Source: Promethearchaeota archaeon (GTDB lineage: Archaea; Asgardarchaeota; Lokiarchaeia; Sigyniarchaeales; SOKP01). From it: a DNA stretch of 47,331 nt. The notes beneath the pieces were generated by a model that saw only the letters and a list, made by a program, of their open reading frames with translations, was not told the DNA's origin and made no database searches. This document shows, piece after piece, positions 44,230 through 47,331 of this stretch. The first letter of the stretch is position 1. Each line of letters begins with the position of its first letter. Location: contig JABCSY010000019.1 of NCBI GenBank assembly GCA_018238625.1, positions 1-47,331 on the forward strand, written 5' to 3'. Position numbers and translations under genes: made by a program.

Positions 44230-44572
44230 TATTTCTAACTAGCCATCTTATATATATTTTCTAAATTAAATACTATCTTAAAATGTTTAAGATTTTTGGA
44301 GTTTAGAAAAAGCTAATTTATAAAATATTAATTCCATCTTACTTTAGAACGATTAATACCTTAAACCTTTATATCTAATAAGGGTTTGTCAAATAAAGCT
44401 TTTAATTTCTTCAATAAAATATTAGAAATAATTTCAAATATACCAAATAATTATAAAAAATTGGAAATAGGGGATTCCTTTTTATCTACAACATTTTACC
44501 AAATAAATTTAAAGTCATCAAATCTTAATTTTTTTATAGTAATATAGTAAAAAAAATTGTAATTTACTAATT
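44230..44572. other. 343-bp divergent intergenic region
   Basis: Between the divergent maltokinase-like and GH57 genes. AT-rich, no coding frame recognised; it should contain both promoters. TTTTTTTATAG about 40 nt ahead of the GH57 ATG is the best TATA-like block. Confidence 0.35.
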
Positions 44573-46408
44573 ATGAGCGAAATACAGATTCACCTGCCTA
44601 TAGTTTTCCACTTTCACCAACCTGTAGATAATTTCGATTTTGTTATCGAGGATGCCTATGAAAAGTCATACAAACCCTTAATTGAGAATATTTTCAAAAA
44701 TCCTAAGGTAAAGATTACCCTTCACTTTTCAGGGAATTTATTGGAGTGGTTCTTAAATAATAAGCCAAAATTTATAGAAATGTTAAAAGTTATGGCAAAA
44801 AGAGGGCAGATTGAAATAATTGGCGGGGGTTACTACGAACCTATTTTTGCAATTATACCTAATAGAGACAAAATAGCCCAAATTAAGAAGCTATCCGACC
44901 TAATAAAAAAAGAGTTTGGATTAGAAGTAAAAGGGGCTTGGTTATCAGAAAGAGTTTGGGAACCAAATTATCCCTCGTTTTTAAGTGAACTAGGGTTGAA
45001 ATACACAATCGTTGACGATAATCATTTCAGATCTACTGGAATTACGGAGAGTGATACACTTTATTCGTACATTACTGAAGACGAGGGGAAAACGCTCAGA
45101 ATCTTTCCGATTAATGAGGCGTTAAGATATCTAACGCCATGGAAACCAACTTACTTATCCATTGAATATCTAAGGAAGATAGCTGACGAAAAAGGAGATA
45201 GAGTTGCTCTTTTAATTTCTGACGCTGAAAAGATGGGCGTTTGGGGCACTACACACGAGTTCTGTTACGTTGAGGGCAAGGGGCATGAAGAGGGTGACGA
45301 AGGTAAACCCTTCATTCCAGCGTTTTTTGAGCAAATTGTAAACAATAAATGGATCAAATCGATTACTCTTTCTGAATATATGGAAAAGTTTCCAGCAAGA
45401 GGATTAGTATATCTACCTACAGCAAGCTACGATAAAATGGAAGAATGGGTTTTACCAACTAAAGAAAGGAGAGTTTTTGAGAAAATTAGAAAAATTCTTC
45501 GAGACGATCCCCAAAAACAAGACGAATACCTATTTTTAAAGGGAGGTTTTTGGCGATACTTCTTGGTTAAGTATCCAGAATCTAATAATATGCACAAGAA
45601 AATGCTTTATGTGCGAGAAAAACTCATTCAAGTTGAGAAGCTTGTAAATAAAGTAAAGAGCAAGGAAAATAAAAGCGAAATTAAAACTAAGATAGTGAAA
45701 GCTTGGGAAGAAATATATAAAGCGCAATGTAACGATTGTTACTGGCATGGATTATTCGGTGGCGTTTATTTGCAATTTTTGCGGTTTTCCGTGTATACTC
45801 ATCTTATTAACGCTGAAAATATTATAGATAGCTTGAATTCAGAAATCTTTTCGATCGCAAACAATTACATTTCAATTACTCCTTTAGATTTCAATAAAGA
45901 CAGTAAAATGGATGTTATAATTGAATCTGACGTATTAAACTTATATATAAACCCCTCGGATGGAGGGACTATATTTGAATTAGACTATAAACCAAAATCT
46001 TACAATCTTTTAAATACATTAACTAGGTGGCCTGAAGCGTATCACGATGACGACGAGATAGATAAAGACGAGGTACTAATTGATCGTTACAAGAAAAGCA
46101 TGTTGCGGACGAGATTTTTTCAAAACGATATATCACTTGACCAAATTGAAACTGACCAATACGTCGAATTCGGATCGTTTATTGATGGAGAATTTAATGT
46201 TATCAGAAATGAAAAAGACGGGAAATCCGCTACATTAGAATTAGAACACTTTGGAACGGTAAAAGACCCAGAATCTGATCAGTATTACCCTTGTAGGATC
46301 CTTAAGATAATCGAGGTTGAGGAAAATCAGATTGTTATTACAATAAAAGGTAATTTTCAAAAAATTTCTGGAAAAGAAGAGGTGCTAAAAAGGATACTAA
46401 AAAAATAA
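44573..46408 (+). CDS. GH57 alpha-amylase/4-alpha-glucanotransferase (611 residues)
   Basis: GH57 domain followed by DUF1925/DUF1926-like beta-sandwich modules, the layout of the Thermococcus litoralis 4-alpha-glucanotransferase. Landmarks: VFHFHQPVDN, IGGGYYEPI, GAWLSERVWEP with nucleophile E126, and LISDAEKMGVWG with acid/base D217. These match the E123/D214 pair known for that enzyme, with a three-residue shift. The C-terminal half carries long beta-rich stretches (ITPLDFNKDSKMDVIIES, ...GGTIFELDYKP). No signal peptide, so cytoplasmic. Probably rearranges or degrades alpha-glucans. It is divergent from the maltokinase-like gene. Confidence 0.92.
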   Translation: MSEIQIHLPIVFHFHQPVDNFDFVIEDAYEKSYKPLIENIFKNPKVKITLHFSGNLLEWFLNNKPKFIEMLKVMAKRGQIEIIGGGYYEPIFAIIPNRDKIAQIKKLSDLIKKEFGLEVKGAWLSERVWEPNYPSFLSELGLKYTIVDDNHFRSTGITESDTLYSYITEDEGKTLRIFPINEALRYLTPWKPTYLSIEYLRKIADEKGDRVALLISDAEKMGVWGTTHEFCYVEGKGHEEGDEGKPFIPAFFEQIVNNKWIKSITLSEYMEKFPARGLVYLPTASYDKMEEWVLPTKERRVFEKIRKILRDDPQKQDEYLFLKGGFWRYFLVKYPESNNMHKKMLYVREKLIQVEKLVNKVKSKENKSEIKTKIVKAWEEIYKAQCNDCYWHGLFGGVYLQFLRFSVYTHLINAENIIDSLNSEIFSIANNYISITPLDFNKDSKMDVIIESDVLNLYINPSDGGTIFELDYKPKSYNLLNTLTRWPEAYHDDDEIDKDEVLIDRYKKSMLRTRFFQNDISLDQIETDQYVEFGSFIDGEFNVIRNEKDGKSATLELEHFGTVKDPESDQYYPCRILKIIEVEENQIVITIKGNFQKISGKEEVLKRILKK

Positions 46409-46419
46409 ATGCAATGATT

Positions 46420-46929
46420 TTAATTATCTTCATAAACCTGGACCTCCTCTAATAATAAATACGGCATATCAAAATTCTTAAACTCTGTATCGTTTTCCCG
46501 AATCTTAAAGATTAAGTCGCCTTTTAATCGCAATTTTAAATAGCAGGATTTATTCGAAAGAAGCTCCTTAAGATCAGAATACACAAATGAATCCGCTGGG
46601 ATTAAAACAAAATCTTTTGAATTATTGAAATCAGCATCTGTAAATGGCCGATTCTCCGGCATCTCCTCAAGTAAAATCACATTTAAGAATGCTTCAACAC
46701 CATCCTTCTTTAATTGTTTATCAAAACCCAAACCTAAAGATACGACTCGAAAATCTCCGTCAATCCGTTTCTGAAACTTATATGTACAAGTAACACCATT
46801 TCGAATGATTATAATCTCCTGATCGTTCTTGCTGATCTCAAGGTCTGAATATGAACTTGAACAACCCATGATAACAATGGTAAATAAAATTAGGACTACC
46901 ATTAAATTATAACGAAATAGTACCTTCAT
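46420..46929 (-). CDS. Lipoprotein with bacterial-type lipobox
   Basis: 169 residues from the ATG at 46929, which follows GAGGAG at 7-8 nt; an upstream ATG at 46956 gives a nine-residue extension without such a site. The N-terminus MKVLFRYNLMVVLILFTIVIMGC is cut by the rule at 20 residues: a basic start, a hydrophobic stretch and a lipobox (IMG-Cys) at about residues 20-23. The mature part is beta-rich with no family recognised. Strong Shine-Dalgarno, lipobox and neighbouring GC-rich repeats are more bacterial than the rest of the window. Convergent with the GH57 gene at 11 bp. Confidence 0.72.
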   Translation of the reverse strand: MKVLFRYNLMVVLILFTIVIMGCSSSYSDLEISKNDQEIIIIRNGVTCTYKFQKRIDGDFRVVSLGLGFDKQLKKDGVEAFLNVILLEEMPENRPFTDADFNNSKDFVLIPADSFVYSDLKELLSNKSCYLKLRLKGDLIFKIRENDTEFKNFDMPYLLLEEVQVYEDN

Positions 46930-47049
46930 CTGATTTCTCCTCTTATGTTTTTTCACAGAAAACTGTTATTTATCGAATAATATGATATTTATAAAAAATT
47001 AACCACTGAACACACTGATCACGCCGCAAAAAAAAACAAACAAAAGAGA

Positions 47050-47067
47050 AAAATTAGGGTGCCGGCC
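47050..47067 (+). repeat. 18-bp direct repeat, copy 1
   Basis: AAAATTAGGGTGCCGGCC, identical to the copy at 47099-47116, with a 49-bp period. Confidence 0.85.
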
Positions 47068-47098
47068 TATGACTTAGGACTCCGAAAACTTGACAAAA

Positions 47099-47116
47099 AA
47101 AATTAGGGTGCCGGCC
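47099..47116 (+). repeat. 18-bp direct repeat, copy 2
   Basis: AAAATTAGGGTGCCGGCC, identical to the copy at 47050-47067. The intervening 31 bp are not repeated. Confidence 0.85.
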
Positions 47117-47165
47117 ATTTACTTTTTACTTTAATTATTATCCTGTAGGGATAAAGTGATAGTAG

Positions 47166-47197
47166 CCCCGCAATTTATTGCGGGGTAAAGTTACCCC
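47166..47197. repeat. Two overlapping GC-rich hairpins
   Basis: CCCCGCAAT-TT-ATTGCGGGG (47166-47185) is a perfect inverted repeat. Its right arm also pairs with downstream bases as GGGGTAA-ag-TTACCCC (47182-47197), so the two hairpins exclude each other. This may be a short dispersed repeat or a regulatory switch. Confidence 0.7.
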
Positions 47198-47331
47198 CCT
47201 ATATCACGATTAGTTCAATATCCATTCCGCAATAATAATATTAAAAATGTAATGTTGAAATATCGCACTAAACAGATGCATCATAATACCTAATGCAAAA
47301 TCAATCTTAAATTAATAATTATCAATCACAA

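Larger units (their letters stand above)
46957..47331. other. 375-bp terminal region with short repeats, no gene
   Basis: No coding frame recognised. It holds two identical 18-bp copies, a GC-rich hairpin pair and the sequence AACCACTGAACACACTGATC, which looks like a short repeat family seen in environmental bacteria. G+C is clearly higher locally than in the archaeal intergenic spaces to the left. Confidence 0.5.

Noticed and set aside
1..47331. tRNA or rRNA genes
   Set aside because: No cloverleaf or T-loop-type GGTTCRA pattern outside coding genes was found by eye; a covariance search would be decisive.

Overview
The window reads as a chromosome segment from an Asgard archaeon, most likely Lokiarchaeota-like. 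It is AT-rich, has archaeal informational genes (RadA, a tRNA-splicing endonuclease), an A-type ATPase, an archaeal-type CO dehydrogenase alpha subunit and an MtrH-like methyltransferase. It also carries eukaryote-flavoured multidomain proteins: two Arf-like GTPases fused to accessory domains, a V4R protein, an SNAP/TPR-like solenoid, and a von Willebrand A protein with two RING-like zinc fingers. The assignment rests on protein family recognition only; there is no rRNA in the window.

Layout. 1-7.2 kb: an A-ATPase operon, A (partial)-B-D-I, then a two-TM double zinc-ribbon protein and a second complete A subunit. 7.2-13.8 kb: tRNA endonuclease, a DUF6506-like protein, two tandem MEMO paralogues (the first lacking metal-site residues), a coiled-coil protein, a PfkB kinase, a YdjM-like membrane protein and an OsmC protein. 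13.9-15.7 kb: RadA and a multi-TM protein. 15.8-27.2 kb: an alpha-glucan/sugar-nucleotide region with a phosphohexomutase relative lacking its active-site serine, a 1135-residue GH13 protein, two paralogous 4-TM proteins, a GH57 enzyme, a multi-TM protein, a nucleotidyltransferase with left-handed beta-helix repeats, and a GalT-like HIT-superfamily protein. An 88-bp degenerate copy of the nucleotidyltransferase 3' end lies 2.56 kb away from the original. 27.5-29.4 kb: a ribbon-helix-helix regulator and a D-2-hydroxyacid dehydrogenase. 29.5-40.8 kb: a run of Asgard-type genes (zinc-ribbon protein, longin-like/Arf GTPase, V4R protein, CdhA with a small His-rich protein, HhH-Arf-roadblock GTPase, vWA-RING protein, MtrH-like protein, SNAP-like solenoid). 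40.8-46.4 kb: ArsR-like and RHH regulators, a maltokinase-like protein and a second GH57 enzyme. 46.4-47.3 kb: a bacterial-looking lipoprotein gene and short GC-rich repeats that differ from everything to the left.

How the genes fit together. CdhA and the MtrH-like protein point to a Wood-Ljungdahl type C1 metabolism, and the A-ATPase to chemiosmotic energy conservation. GH13, two GH57 proteins, maltokinase-like kinase, nucleotidyltransferase and GalT-like protein suggest storage and turnover of an internal alpha-glucan. The GTPases, V4R and SNAP-like proteins belong to the families discussed as precursors of eukaryotic membrane traffic.

Two genes (ATPase D subunit; RHH regulator at 41.85 kb) appear to use AUU/AUA start codons, so their N-termini are longer than standard start rules would give. 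All functions are inferred from sequence by eye; no database search was run.
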